From positions 1 to 13,564 of the forward strand of contig JAKISM010000051.1 in NCBI GenBank assembly GCA_021648585.1: a stretch of DNA of 13,564 nt, in the 5' to 3' direction. The notes beneath the pieces were generated by a model. That model did not search any database and had not been told where the DNA came from. It was given only the letters and a program-made list of their open reading frames with translations. The stretch comes from Devosiaceae bacterium. Its GTDB lineage: Bacteria > Pseudomonadota > Alphaproteobacteria > Rhizobiales > Devosiaceae. How positions within the stretch are numbered: the stretch's first letter is position 1; each line of letters starts with the position of its first letter. Positions 7,089-13,564 of this stretch are shown here, in pieces. The position numbers and the translations under genes were made by a program.

Positions 7089-8468
7089 TTATGCACCATT
7101 TGGCACATCGTCGTCTTCTTCGTCTTTTTTAATCATTTCAGCAAGTTCTTCACGAGTAACTTTCTTTTCTGTTTTTTCAGCTAATTCAGAAACAAATGTT
7201 ACAACTTTATTTTCATAAATTGGCGCTCGTAAGCCTGCAACTGCATCTGGGTTTTTACGATAATAATCATAAACCTCTTGCTCTTGCCCCGGAAAGCGGC
7301 GAACTTCGGCCATTAGGGCTTGTTGTAATTCTTCTTCGGCTATTTCAATTTTGTTTATATTGCCAATTTCAGCAACAACCAAACCTAAGCGAACACGGCG
7401 CTCAGCAATTCGCTCATATTGCGCTTTTGCTTTTTCTTCTGTTGTGCCTTCATCTTCAAAAGATTTTTTGCTTTCTTTAAGCTCGTGATTAATACGATCC
7501 CAAATAGACTTAAATTCTGCCTCAACTAACTGCTCAGGAACATCAAACTTATGCGCTACGTCTAGTGCATCTAGCACTTGGCGTTTAACACGCTGTGCGC
7601 CCATGCTTTCGAGTGCGCTGGTCATTTGTGTGCGAACCGCATCTTTAAGCGCATCAAGATTATCCATGCCTAATGTTTTAGCAAACTCATCGTCAGCCTT
7701 GCCTTCTTTTGGCGCATCAACATGCAAAATCTCAACATCAAATGTTGCTTTTTTACCAGCTAAATCTTCGCTTGAATAATCTTTAGGGAAAGTTACATCA
7801 ATAACGCCCTTATCGCCCTTTTTCATACCAATTAGTTTTTCTTCAAAACCGGGAATGAAATCACCAGAGCCAATAACTAGATGAGAATGATCAGCCTTGC
7901 CACCATCAAATGGCACGCCATCAACTTTACCTTCAAAATTAAGGCCAACCTTATCACCATCTGCAACTACTCCCTTTTCGCCTTTATCTTCATATTGGCG
8001 TTGGTTAAGGAACAAACGTTCTAATTCTGTTTCAACTTCTTTATCTTCAATATCAACAACGGGCTTATCTAGCTTTACTGATTTGAAATCCATCAATTTA
8101 ATTCCTGGTAAAATTTCATAAGAAACTTCAAAAGCCAGATCAGCTTCGCCCGCAAGCACTTTATTGATTATGGCTTGATCTTCGTCCATATCAATTTTTG
8201 GCTGCATTGCTGGTTTTTCTTTACGAATTTCAAGTGCTTCTTGCACGCCTGCATTAATTGCATTTTGCATTACTTCAGACATGGCTGAAACGCCATAGAC
8301 TTTCTTAAGGTAAGAAACTGGCACTTTACCGGGTCGAAACCCTTTAATATTTGCCTGAGCTTTCATTTCTTGTAATTTAGCATCAAGTTGAGATGATAAA
8401 TCCTCTCTTTTAATAGTGATAGAGAGTTTGCGTTTCAGGCCTTCGTTAAGCGTTTCATTCGTTTGCAT
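7089..8468 (-). CDS. tig: Trigger factor, ribosome-associated chaperone and peptidyl-prolyl isomerase
   Basis: Trigger factor binds the ribosome near the exit tunnel and shields nascent chains. Three domains are visible: an N-terminal ribosome-binding domain with the signature GFRPGKVP (43-50), an FKBP-type isomerase domain (about 168-250, including VGLNFEGKVDG, IPGFEEKLIGM and FPKDYSSEDLAGK), and a helical C-terminal chaperone region ending in an acidic tail (KKDEEDDD). The length from the ATG at 8468 is 459 aa, typical for alphaproteobacteria. I prefer this start to the TTG four codons upstream because the protein then begins MQTNETLNEG, close to other family starts, with GGA seven bases before it. 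It lies just downstream of tRNA-Leu on the same strand and has its own terminator. Very sure. Confidence 0.97.
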   Translation of the reverse strand: MQTNETLNEGLKRKLSITIKREDLSSQLDAKLQEMKAQANIKGFRPGKVPVSYLKKVYGVSAMSEVMQNAINAGVQEALEIRKEKPAMQPKIDMDEDQAIINKVLAGEADLAFEVSYEILPGIKLMDFKSVKLDKPVVDIEDKEVETELERLFLNQRQYEDKGEKGVVADGDKVGLNFEGKVDGVPFDGGKADHSHLVIGSGDFIPGFEEKLIGMKKGDKGVIDVTFPKDYSSEDLAGKKATFDVEILHVDAPKEGKADDEFAKTLGMDNLDALKDAVRTQMTSALESMGAQRVKRQVLDALDVAHKFDVPEQLVEAEFKSIWDRINHELKESKKSFEDEGTTEEKAKAQYERIAERRVRLGLVVAEIGNINKIEIAEEELQQALMAEVRRFPGQEQEVYDYYRKNPDAVAGLRAPIYENKVVTFVSELAEKTEKKVTREELAEMIKKDEEDDDVPNGA

Positions 8469-8529
8469 CGGGAGTTCCAATTTTTCAGATAATCATCAAT
8501 TTCTGCCTGCCTTACCTTAAGGAGCGATA

Positions 8530-8614
8530 TGGTGCGGGTGGAGGGACTTGAACCCCCACACCTTGCGGCACAAGAACCTAAATCTTGCGTGTCTACCAAT
8601 TTCACCACACCCGC
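8530..8614 (-). tRNA. tRNA-Leu (anticodon TAG)
   Basis: An 85-nt class II tRNA folds on the minus strand. The acceptor GCGGGTG pairs with CACCCGC, the anticodon stem is CAAGA/TCTTG with loop TTTAGGT (anticodon TAG), there is a long variable arm (TGCCGCAAGGTG region), and the T loop is TTCAAGT. CCA is encoded at 8532-8530. It lies 61 bp upstream of the tig start on the same strand. Confidence 0.96.
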
Positions 8615-8646
8615 ATATTCACTCCTTAGTGGCAGTGCTCGCGCAG

Positions 8647-8675
8647 GGTCTAACCTAACTTTTAGTTGCAGTCAA
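8647..8675 (-). promoter_or_regulatory. Candidate promoter of tRNA-Leu
   Basis: Reading the minus strand, TTGACT (8675-8670), a 17-bp spacer and TAGACC (8652-8647) precede the tRNA by about 33 bp. The -35 is strong and the -10 weak (three of six). Only position and the -35 support it. Confidence 0.4.
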
Positions 8676-8720
8676 AGCCTTATTATATAAAATATATAAA
8701 TCTAACTAAAAAAAACTCAA

Positions 8721-9143
8721 TTATGAGTCAAAACCTAGAAAATTTGTTTCAAAAACAAACCACGAAAAGTCTAAAAACAACAAAAATAGCGAAATCAGGA
8801 AAATCCTAAACGAGCGTAGTTTTTTTGGTTTGCAAGATTTATGGGTACAAGCACTTGCTGTTTTTGCGCAATCTACCTGATAGGCATAAAGGTTAAAAGC
8901 ACCGCTTAACGCTACCATTATTGTAGCAAACACCAATAAATGCACATGATATTCGTTCACAAAACTATATATTGGGTTGCTCGCCAAAGCAGCGCCAAGC
9001 CCAATAGTTGTACCTAAAGCAATAAGCGATGCCCCAATGGGAATAACACAACATAAAAGATGCGGAATAAATGAGAGCATTGTTACAGTAAATGTAGTTT
9101 TTTGTACATTAAGTGTATTTTTTTGTATATTTGCTGTTTTCAT
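8721..9143 (-). CDS. Small Cys/His-containing membrane protein, possible metal carrier, divergent from zur
   Basis: I do not recognise this 140-residue protein with certainty. It has about three to four hydrophobic segments: 21-54 (possibly two helices, with a CC pair at 31-32 preceded by PHLL), 66-88, and 113-131. Between the second and third lies a soluble stretch with three Cys and one His (C92, C99, H101, C104: DCAKTASACTHKSCKPKK). Paired cysteines in a first helix plus a Cys-rich loop resemble the MerC/MerT type of small metal-transport proteins, but this is similarity of layout only. I start it at the ATG at 9143; the GTG ten codons upstream (9173) would put coding sequence over an operator palindrome. 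Divergence from a Zur-like gene across two shared operator-like sites suggests zinc-controlled expression and a role in zinc or another divalent metal (inference). Confidence 0.75.
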   Translation of the reverse strand: MKTANIQKNTLNVQKTTFTVTMLSFIPHLLCCVIPIGASLIALGTTIGLGAALASNPIYSFVNEYHVHLLVFATIMVALSGAFNLYAYQVDCAKTASACTHKSCKPKKLRSFRIFLISLFLLFLDFSWFVFETNFLGFDS

Positions 9144-9157
9144 CGGTCTAGTTTGCC

Positions 9158-9172
9158 TGTTAAAATTTAACA
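9158..9172. promoter_or_regulatory. Zur-type operator candidate 1
   Basis: TGTTAAAATTTAACA is a perfect 7-1-7 palindrome. It sits 15 bp before the membrane-protein ATG and belongs to a pair with the site at 9181. Confidence 0.65.
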
Positions 9173-9180
9173 CTTGCTAC

Positions 9181-9195
9181 TGTTAAGCTTTAACA
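9181..9195. promoter_or_regulatory. Zur-type operator candidate 2
   Basis: TGTTAAGCTTTAACA is a 6-3-6 palindrome with the same half-sites as the first box. Centres are 23 bp apart, about two helical turns, so two dimers would bind on the same face. A possible zur promoter (TTAACA at 9190-9195, TATATA at 9214-9219) overlaps this box, which would fit autorepression. Confidence 0.65.
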
Positions 9196-9235
9196 CTAGA
9201 TTAAGTCAAGCATTATATAGAAGACTCTTCAAAAC

Positions 9236-9691
9236 ATGACAAATTGCGATCATACTTTGTGTAAAACTAGCGCCCTCAAAGAGGCAGAGCGAGTATGCGA
9301 GCAACTTGGAGCTCGCTTTACCGATCAACGTCGTAATGTGTTTGAGATTCTATGGCAAAGCCATAAAGCGATGACTGCAGCCGACATTATGAATGAAATG
9401 ACCAATAAACAGCCACCAATTACCTATCGTGCATTGGAATTTTTAAAAAAATCTGGACTTATTCATCATGTAACTAGCCTAAATGCATATGTCGGCTGCA
9501 TTCATGCAAAAGACCCCAATCACATTGGGCAATTATTGATTTGCACAAATTGTCATAATATTGACGAAATTGAACCAAAAAAAGCTGTAAGCGAATTGAT
9601 TAAAGCAGCAAAAAATCAAGACTTCACCCCCTCACTTACCCATATTGAAATGCTTGGTATTTGCAAAACATGCAATAATGCGACCAGTTAG
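9236..9691 (+). CDS. zur: Fur-family transcriptional regulator, Zur-like (zinc uptake regulator)
   Basis: This 151-residue Fur-superfamily repressor has an N-terminal winged helix (about 20-85, with ARFTDQRRNVFEIL and the recognition-helix region PPITYRALEFLKKSGLIHHV) and a C-terminal dimerisation and metal domain. Structural-zinc cysteines are CTNC (C103, C106) and CKTC (C143, C146). C88 in LNAYVGC and His-rich positions (H90, H96) fit the Zur regulatory zinc site. The stretch SLNAYVGC is typical of alphaproteobacterial Zur rather than Fur or Irr. Zinc-loaded Zur would repress uptake genes. No znuABC lies nearby; the only partner is the divergent membrane protein. The ATG at 9236 has no clear Shine-Dalgarno. 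Family is certain, Zur subtype likely. Confidence 0.88.
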   Translation: MTNCDHTLCKTSALKEAERVCEQLGARFTDQRRNVFEILWQSHKAMTAADIMNEMTNKQPPITYRALEFLKKSGLIHHVTSLNAYVGCIHAKDPNHIGQLLICTNCHNIDEIEPKKAVSELIKAAKNQDFTPSLTHIEMLGICKTCNNATS

Positions 9692-9712
9692 CTGCTTAAA
9701 AACTACGCAGCC

Positions 9713-9728
9713 CGCCTATTTTTTAGGC
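9713..9728 (+). terminator. Possible weak terminator after zur
   Basis: GCCTA and TAGGC form a short stem with a T-only loop about 20 bp past the zur stop. A second pair, GCTGC (9692-9696) and GCAGC, overlaps it. No good U-run follows, so termination is doubtful. Apart from the sigma-54 promoter at its right end, the gap 9692-9869 shows nothing else. Confidence 0.3.
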
Positions 9729-9812
9729 AGTGATGGTTTATTTTATCATAACCCGATTCGTTTTTTTAAGTTAACTTATTGTTTTTGCTACTTAATATAG
9801 TCATTATAAAGC

Positions 9813-9828
9813 TGGCACAATAAATGCA
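9813..9828 (+). promoter_or_regulatory. Sigma-54 (-24/-12) promoter of glnB-glnA
   Basis: TGGCACAATAAATGCA matches the RpoN consensus TGGCACG-N4-TTGCW at all but two defined positions, with correct GG-to-GC spacing. Transcription would begin near 9840, about 30 bp before the glnB ATG. It fits NtrC-dependent induction under nitrogen limitation; I saw no clear NtrC site upstream. Confidence 0.8.
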
Positions 9829-9869
9829 GGTTCACGAGTATAGCTTAATGAAACTCTAATGAGGCAAAA

Positions 9870-10208
9870 ATGAAAAAAATTGAAGCCATAGTAAAGCCAT
9901 TCAAACTTGATGAGGTAAAAGAAGCCTTGCAAGAGGTTGGTTTGCAAGGAATTACCGTAACAGAAGCCAAAGGTTTTGGTCGTCAAAAAGGCCATACTGA
10001 GCTTTATCGTGGCGCAGAATATGTTGTTGATTTTTTACCCAAAGTAAAAATTGAAATTGTCTGCACCGATGAGATGGCAGAAAAAGCTATTGAAGCAATT
10101 CGCAACGCAGCACAAACTGGGCGCATTGGCGATGGCAAGATTTTTGTCTATCCGATTGAGCAAGCAATCAGAATTCGCACTGGCGAAAGTGGCGACGACG
10201 CTATTTAG
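9870..10208 (+). CDS. glnB: PII nitrogen-regulatory protein
   Basis: PII senses ATP/ADP and 2-oxoglutarate and, through uridylylation by GlnD, controls glutamine synthetase adenylylation and the NtrB/NtrC system. The 112-residue length is canonical. It begins MKKIEAIVKPFKLDEVKEAL, has the T-loop GHTELYRGAEYVVDFLPK with the modifiable Y51 in place, and ends with the typical TGRIGDGKIFV and RIRTGE motifs. The start is supported by GAGG at 9861-9864. Position 57 bp before glnA and the absence of amtB identify it as GlnB rather than GlnK. Cotranscribed with glnA from the sigma-54 promoter (inference). Confidence 0.97.
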   Translation: MKKIEAIVKPFKLDEVKEALQEVGLQGITVTEAKGFGRQKGHTELYRGAEYVVDFLPKVKIEIVCTDEMAEKAIEAIRNAAQTGRIGDGKIFVYPIEQAIRIRTGESGDDAI

Positions 10209-10265
10209 CGCAACCTAAATTTAATCCCAAACTAAATAAACCCTAAGAAACTAAGGATAAACTAA

Positions 10266-11675
10266 ATGTCTACAGTAAAAGAAATTCTCAAACAAATTAA
10301 AGAGCAAGACGTGAAATTTGTTGATTTACGCTTCACCGATCCACGTGGCAAACTACAGCACGTAACAATGGACGTAAATATTATTGACGAAGACACTTTT
10401 GAAGAAGGCGCAATGTTTGACGGCTCTTCAATCGCTGGCTGGAAAGCAATTAACGAGAGCGATATGGTGCTTATGCCTGACGTTACTTCTGCCTATATTG
10501 ATCCATTCTTTGGTCAAACAACAATGTCAATAAATTGCGACATTCTTGAGCCTGCAACTTATCAGCCATATAATCGTGATCCACGCACTACCGCAAAAAA
10601 GGCCGAAGCCTATCTTAAATCTTCTGGCATTGGCGATAGTGTAGTTTTTGGGCCAGAGCCTGAATTCTTTTTGTTTGACGATGTGAAATACTCGACCCAG
10701 CCATATAATACTGGCTTTAAGGTAGATTCTTATGAATTGGGCATAAATTCTGATAGTGATTATGAAGCTGGCAATACTGGCCATCATATTCCGCAAAAAT
10801 GTGGGTATTTCCCTGTTCCTCCTGTTGATAGTGCGCAAGATATTCGTGGCGAAATGCTTACACTTATGGCAGAAATGGGCGTAACAACCGAAAAGCATCA
10901 CCACGAAGTTGGCTCTGCTCAACATGAATTAGGCATTAAATTTGCACCACTAGTTACGAGTGCTGATCAGGTGCAAATCTATAAATATGTAGTGCAGCAA
11001 GTAGCCAACGCCTACGGCAAAACAGCAACCTTTATGCCAAAGCCTGTTTTTGGCGATAATGGTACTGGAATGCATTGCAATCAATCTATTTGGAAAGACG
11101 GCAAGCCACTTTTTGCCGGTGATGAATATGCTGGCCTATCAAAAGAAGCGCTTTATTATATTGGCGGTGTGATTAAGCACGCAAAAGCCATTAATGCTTT
11201 TACAAATCCATCAACCAATTCATATAAGCGTCTAGTCCCCGGATATGAAGCGCCTGTGCTACTTGCATATTCTGCACAAAACCGCTCAGCATCTGTTCGC
11301 ATTCCATTTGCACAATCACCAAATGGCAAGCGTGTTGAGGTTCGTTTCCCTGATCCATTGGCAAACCCATATTTAGCATTTTCTTGCCTACTTATGGCTG
11401 GGCTTGACGGAATTAAAAACAAAATCCACCCCGGTGAGCCAATGGACAAAGATCTTTATGAACTTCCACCAGAAGAGCTTAAAGGCATTCCAACAGTTGC
11501 TGGCTCGTTACGTGAAGCACTTGATGCTTTGGATAAAGACAGAGATTTCCTAAAAGCTGGCGGTGTGTTTGATGATGATCAAATCAACGCCTATATCGAG
11601 CTTAAAATGGAAGAAGTTATCCGCTTTGAACATACTCCGCATCCTATTGAGTTTGAGATGTATTATTCTGGGTAA
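10266..11675 (+). CDS. glnA: Glutamine synthetase, type I
   Basis: GlnA makes glutamine from glutamate, ammonia and ATP, the main entry of ammonium. At 469 residues it is the standard dodecameric GSI-beta length. Visible motifs are MFDGSSIAGWK (50-60, ammonium and substrate side), GPEPEFFLF (129-137, metal ligands), HHEVGSAQHELGIKF (211-225), NGTGMHCNQS (265-274), the NRSASVRIP stretch (339-347) with the active-site Arg residues, and EVRFPDPLANPY (358-369). The adenylylation site DLYELPPEE is intact at Y398 (Tyr397 in E. coli), so control by GlnE and PII is expected. AAGGA at 10253-10257 gives a good ribosome binding site. Followed by a repeat cluster and a strong terminator. Confidence 0.98.
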   Translation: MSTVKEILKQIKEQDVKFVDLRFTDPRGKLQHVTMDVNIIDEDTFEEGAMFDGSSIAGWKAINESDMVLMPDVTSAYIDPFFGQTTMSINCDILEPATYQPYNRDPRTTAKKAEAYLKSSGIGDSVVFGPEPEFFLFDDVKYSTQPYNTGFKVDSYELGINSDSDYEAGNTGHHIPQKCGYFPVPPVDSAQDIRGEMLTLMAEMGVTTEKHHHEVGSAQHELGIKFAPLVTSADQVQIYKYVVQQVANAYGKTATFMPKPVFGDNGTGMHCNQSIWKDGKPLFAGDEYAGLSKEALYYIGGVIKHAKAINAFTNPSTNSYKRLVPGYEAPVLLAYSAQNRSASVRIPFAQSPNGKRVEVRFPDPLANPYLAFSCLLMAGLDGIKNKIHPGEPMDKDLYELPPEELKGIPTVAGSLREALDALDKDRDFLKAGGVFDDDQINAYIELKMEEVIRFEHTPHPIEFEMYYSG

Positions 11676-11684
11676 TTCCTGCTC

Positions 11685-11796
11685 TTGTCATTCTGGGCCT
11701 CTTTGTCATGTTGAGCGCAGCCGAAACATCTTACTTTGTGGCATAAGACCCTTCACTTTCGTTCAGGGTGACAGGAGAGTGAGTTCAGGCTGACAC
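11685..11796. repeat. Dispersed inverted-repeat element, copy B
   Basis: This cluster begins ten bases after the glnA stop and resembles the cluster after rsmA. Two forward units (TTGTCATTCTGGG at 11685 and TTGTCATGTTGAGCGCAGCC at 11703) are followed by two inverted units (AAGACCCTTCAC...GGGTGACAGGAG at 11745-11777 and GTTCAGGCTGACAC ending at 11796). The inverted unit, reversed, aligns with unit 3 at 1531-1564 (shared CTCCTGTCACCCTGA at the start). No coding frame of note. Confidence 0.78.
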
Positions 11797-11816
11797 AAGA
11801 ATGCATTTATAAATTA

Positions 11817-11841
11817 GAGGCTTTTTGTGAGCCTCTTTTTT
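11817..11841 (+). terminator. Rho-independent terminator of glnBA
   Basis: GAGGCT (11817-11822) and AGCCTC (11830-11835) form a six-pair stem with a seven-base loop, followed by six T residues. It lies 142 bp past glnA, beyond the repeat cluster, and just before the convergent flippase gene ends. Confidence 0.85.
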
Positions 11842-11844
11842 GTG

Positions 11845-13170
11845 CTATTTATCATCTTGTTTCAATTTAGCAATGCCACTTGTTAGCACCCAAAGCCCTG
11901 TTAATTTTTTTGTAAGAATAAGTAGCACAATTGCACGCAATGCAAATGTAATTGTAGTTGCTATTGCAGCGCCTAAAATACCAAATTTTGGAATGAGTAT
12001 TATTGAAAGAATGATATTAAATGCCAAGCCACCGACTGAAATGAATATATTTGCTACCTGATGCCCCATAACTATTAGCAAATCTACCGCCTGCCCCACC
12101 GATGCACGGATAAGAAAACCCAACCCAAGCACTAACATAACAAAATATCCCTCAACAAAATCAGGGCCAAACATTCGTAGCAATGGATATCCTGCAATAA
12201 GCGTAATTGCCACAGCTGGAACAGTCATCCAAAATGTCCAACTTGTCGCACTGGTTATTCGCTTTTGCAATTCAGGCCTATCACGCATTGCATTTGCTAA
12301 AGAAAACCCTCTCACAGATACCATAGTAAAAGCATATTGAATAAAAGCCGCTAAAGACATAGTGCGTTGAGCGGCAAAATATATCGCTACATCTGGCGCT
12401 TGAAGCATGAATGCCAAAATTATAATATCAGAATATATATAAAGTTCATCAATTCCAGTAGCTAGCATTAGAGGCAGGGAAGAAGTAATCCAGAATTTTT
12501 TAGATTTTGCGCCAGAGATGTTTCCAAATTGCTTTTTTAACCTTGACCAAATAATGATAGACTGGATCACTACAATACCAGCAGTAACGATAACCGCAAT
12601 ACCAAGCACCATTGCCGCATCAGGAGTATAACCCAAAACAAAAGCTAGCAATATTCCAGCAGCAATTAGTAGTGGGCGTATCACATAGCTTGGTATGATA
12701 GTCAAAAGATACCAGCCAAAAGAGCGTGAAATACCTTCAAAATATAATTCTAACGCCATTATAGGCAGGCCTAGCGATAACACCATTAAAGGGAGGAGAT
12801 AATTTGAGGGAATTGCATCTGCAAAAAGCCACAGGCCTAAAAACCCTCCTAAGCCAATAAAACTAGCACCAAGAGTTGAAAACAAAAAGCCAGTTTTCAT
12901 AAACCCGATAGCCCATTGATATTGCTTGCGCTCACAATAACGTGGAATAAACCTTAGGCTAGATTCTGAAAAACCAAATACTGCAACTTGATTGACGATA
13001 ATTAGCCAAGTCCAAAGAGTAACGTAAATACCATATTCCTCAAGCATCAATGTGCGAGCTAAAAATATCTGAACGCCGTAAGCTAGAACAGCAGCCAATA
13101 TCCTAACGGACAAAGTAAGCGCAGCATCTGCGAGGTTTTTTTGTGTTTTAAAAACCTCGTTAATTTGCAT
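11845..13170 (-). CDS. Wzx-like polysaccharide flippase (MOP superfamily)
   Basis: This is an integral inner-membrane protein of 441 residues with about 12 to 14 hydrophobic helices, in the oligosaccharide flippase/polysaccharide-export group of the MOP exporter superfamily. The N-terminal pattern LADAALTLSVRILAAVLAYGVQIFLARTL-like helix followed by EEYGIYVTLWTW is characteristic of Wzx/RfbX proteins (quoted loosely; residues about 15-60). Near the C-terminus GILGAAIATTITFALRAIVL is also typical. It probably moves lipid-linked sugar units across the membrane, but no glycosyltransferases or polymerase lie nearby. I start it at ATG 13170, seven bases past the upstream stop; a TTG at 13194 would overlap that gene. 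No Shine-Dalgarno is visible. It is convergent with glnA. Confidence 0.88.
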   Translation of the reverse strand: MQINEVFKTQKNLADAALTLSVRILAAVLAYGVQIFLARTLMLEEYGIYVTLWTWLIIVNQVAVFGFSESSLRFIPRYCERKQYQWAIGFMKTGFLFSTLGASFIGLGGFLGLWLFADAIPSNYLLPLMVLSLGLPIMALELYFEGISRSFGWYLLTIIPSYVIRPLLIAAGILLAFVLGYTPDAAMVLGIAVIVTAGIVVIQSIIIWSRLKKQFGNISGAKSKKFWITSSLPLMLATGIDELYIYSDIIILAFMLQAPDVAIYFAAQRTMSLAAFIQYAFTMVSVRGFSLANAMRDRPELQKRITSATSWTFWMTVPAVAITLIAGYPLLRMFGPDFVEGYFVMLVLGLGFLIRASVGQAVDLLIVMGHQVANIFISVGGLAFNIILSIILIPKFGILGAAIATTITFALRAIVLLILTKKLTGLWVLTSGIAKLKQDDK

Positions 13171-13177
13171 AAATATT

Positions 13178-13390
13178 TTATTTATTATTCGCAACTTCTG
13201 TTCCCCATATCCATCGCTTTATTAATGGCCTATCGATAAAAACCAACAACGTACCGAGCATGCCAAAAAGTGCTAGGTTTGGTTGCTGGCTAAACAGGTT
13301 GGTGTTAACGGCAGCCATTACAAACAGGCACAACAACACCGCAAGTATGCCGTAAGCATACTTTTTAATCGTATTGATTCGATCTGCCAT
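13178..13390 (-). CDS. Small two-helix membrane protein, possible N-terminal remnant of a fused TRAP permease
   Basis: This 70-residue frame starts at ATG 13390. It has two hydrophobic segments: about 12-29 (YGILAVLLCLFVMAAV) and 38-52 (NLALFGMLGTLLVFI), then the basic stretch RPLIKRW. It lies directly downstream of a TAXI TRAP substrate-binding gene, where the large fused TRAP permease gene is normally found, and its two-helix pattern resembles the first two helices of such permeases. The coding sequence is GC-richer than the neighbouring flippase and turns sharply AT-rich in its last few codons (EVANNK, then stop). The simplest reading is a permease cut off at a junction, with the stop supplied by the joined DNA. 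It could instead be a genuine small protein. Confidence 0.6.
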   Translation of the reverse strand: MADRINTIKKYAYGILAVLLCLFVMAAVNTNLFSQQPNLALFGMLGTLLVFIDRPLIKRWIWGTEVANNK

Positions 13391-13444
13391 ATTTGGCTTT
13401 GTCCCGGGTGAAGATTGACGTCGACGAAATACGGCGTCGCAGAA

Positions 13445-13564
13445 TTATTCCGAAGGCCAGATACCGGCTTCTTTATAAAATCGAATCGCGCCAGGGTGGA
13501 ATGGAGCGCCCATATCACGAATGATGTTTTTCGGATTGAGTGCCTTGCCAGCCGGATGCTTCTC
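13445..13564 (-). CDS. TAXI-family TRAP transporter substrate-binding protein, C-terminal end (partial)
   Basis: Minus-strand frame open to the right edge of the window: 39 residues from EKHPAGKALNPKN to IWPSE, then TAA. The stretch GAPFHPGAIRFYKEAGIW matches the characteristic C-terminus of TAXI periplasmic binding proteins (P-x-HPGA-I-R-x-Y-K-E-x-G), which feed dicarboxylates or amino acids to TRAP permeases. The N-terminus and signal peptide lie outside the window. The local composition is about 50% GC, higher than the rest. The ligand is unknown. The 54-bp gap to the next gene holds a CGACG/CGTCG hairpin. Confidence 0.8.
   Translation of the reverse strand, partial: EKHPAGKALNPKNIIRDMGAPFHPGAIRFYKEAGIWPSE

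Noticed and set aside
10527..10925. 132-codon open frame on the minus strand inside glnA
   Set aside because: It lies wholly opposite an unmistakable glutamine synthetase and has no recognisable motifs.

Overview
The window is AT-rich (most stretches I counted by hand lie between roughly 27% and 45% GC) and densely coding. The gene families point to an alphaproteobacterium, possibly a low-GC relative of the Hyphomicrobiales (Rhizobiales). The evidence is a pdxA-rsmA pair, a fused NAD(P)H-hydrate repair enzyme, a glnB-glnA operon behind a sigma-54 type promoter, a Zur-type Fur protein whose motifs match alphaproteobacterial Zur, and a TAXI-type TRAP substrate-binding protein. I cannot name the genus.

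Layout, left to right. Positions 1-1351 hold the 3' end of pdxA and complete rsmA/ksgA, overlapping by one base. A repeat-rich gap (1352-1636) leads to a nucleoside hydrolase (1637-2584) whose catalytic residues fall at the same numbers as in the Crithidia enzyme. A tRNA-Arg(TCT) follows, with two near-identical 61-bp GC-rich repeats directly downstream. On the minus strand are a small GNAT-like protein and the bifunctional repair enzyme nnrE/nnrD. Positions 4993-7012 hold a compact type II restriction-modification module: an Eco47II/Sau96I-like nuclease (predicted GGNCC) overlapping a C5-cytosine methyltransferase that carries an extra N-terminal MerR-like helix-turn-helix. On the minus strand come trigger factor (tig), with a hairpin terminator, and tRNA-Leu(TAG) upstream of it.

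Positions 8721-9691 hold a divergent pair: a small Cys/His-containing membrane protein and a Zur-like regulator. The gap between them contains two copies of a 15-bp palindrome (TGTTAA...TTAACA) spaced 23 bp centre to centre, a likely autoregulated metal-homeostasis switch. glnB and glnA (9870-11675) follow, then a second copy of the dispersed inverted-repeat element seen after rsmA, and a terminator. The right end, on the minus strand, holds a Wzx-like polysaccharide flippase, a 70-residue two-helix protein that may be the broken N-terminus of a fused TRAP permease, and the C-terminal 39 residues of a TAXI TRAP substrate-binding protein. The last 180 bp are about 51% GC, well above the rest, so this end looks like a junction with foreign or rearranged DNA.

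Most of the window is housekeeping: vitamin B6, ribosome maturation, cofactor repair, protein folding and nitrogen assimilation. The points most worth a second look are the twin-operator Zur/membrane-protein pair, the methyltransferase with a built-in DNA-binding domain, the truncated TRAP locus at a composition step, and three kinds of intergenic repeat.
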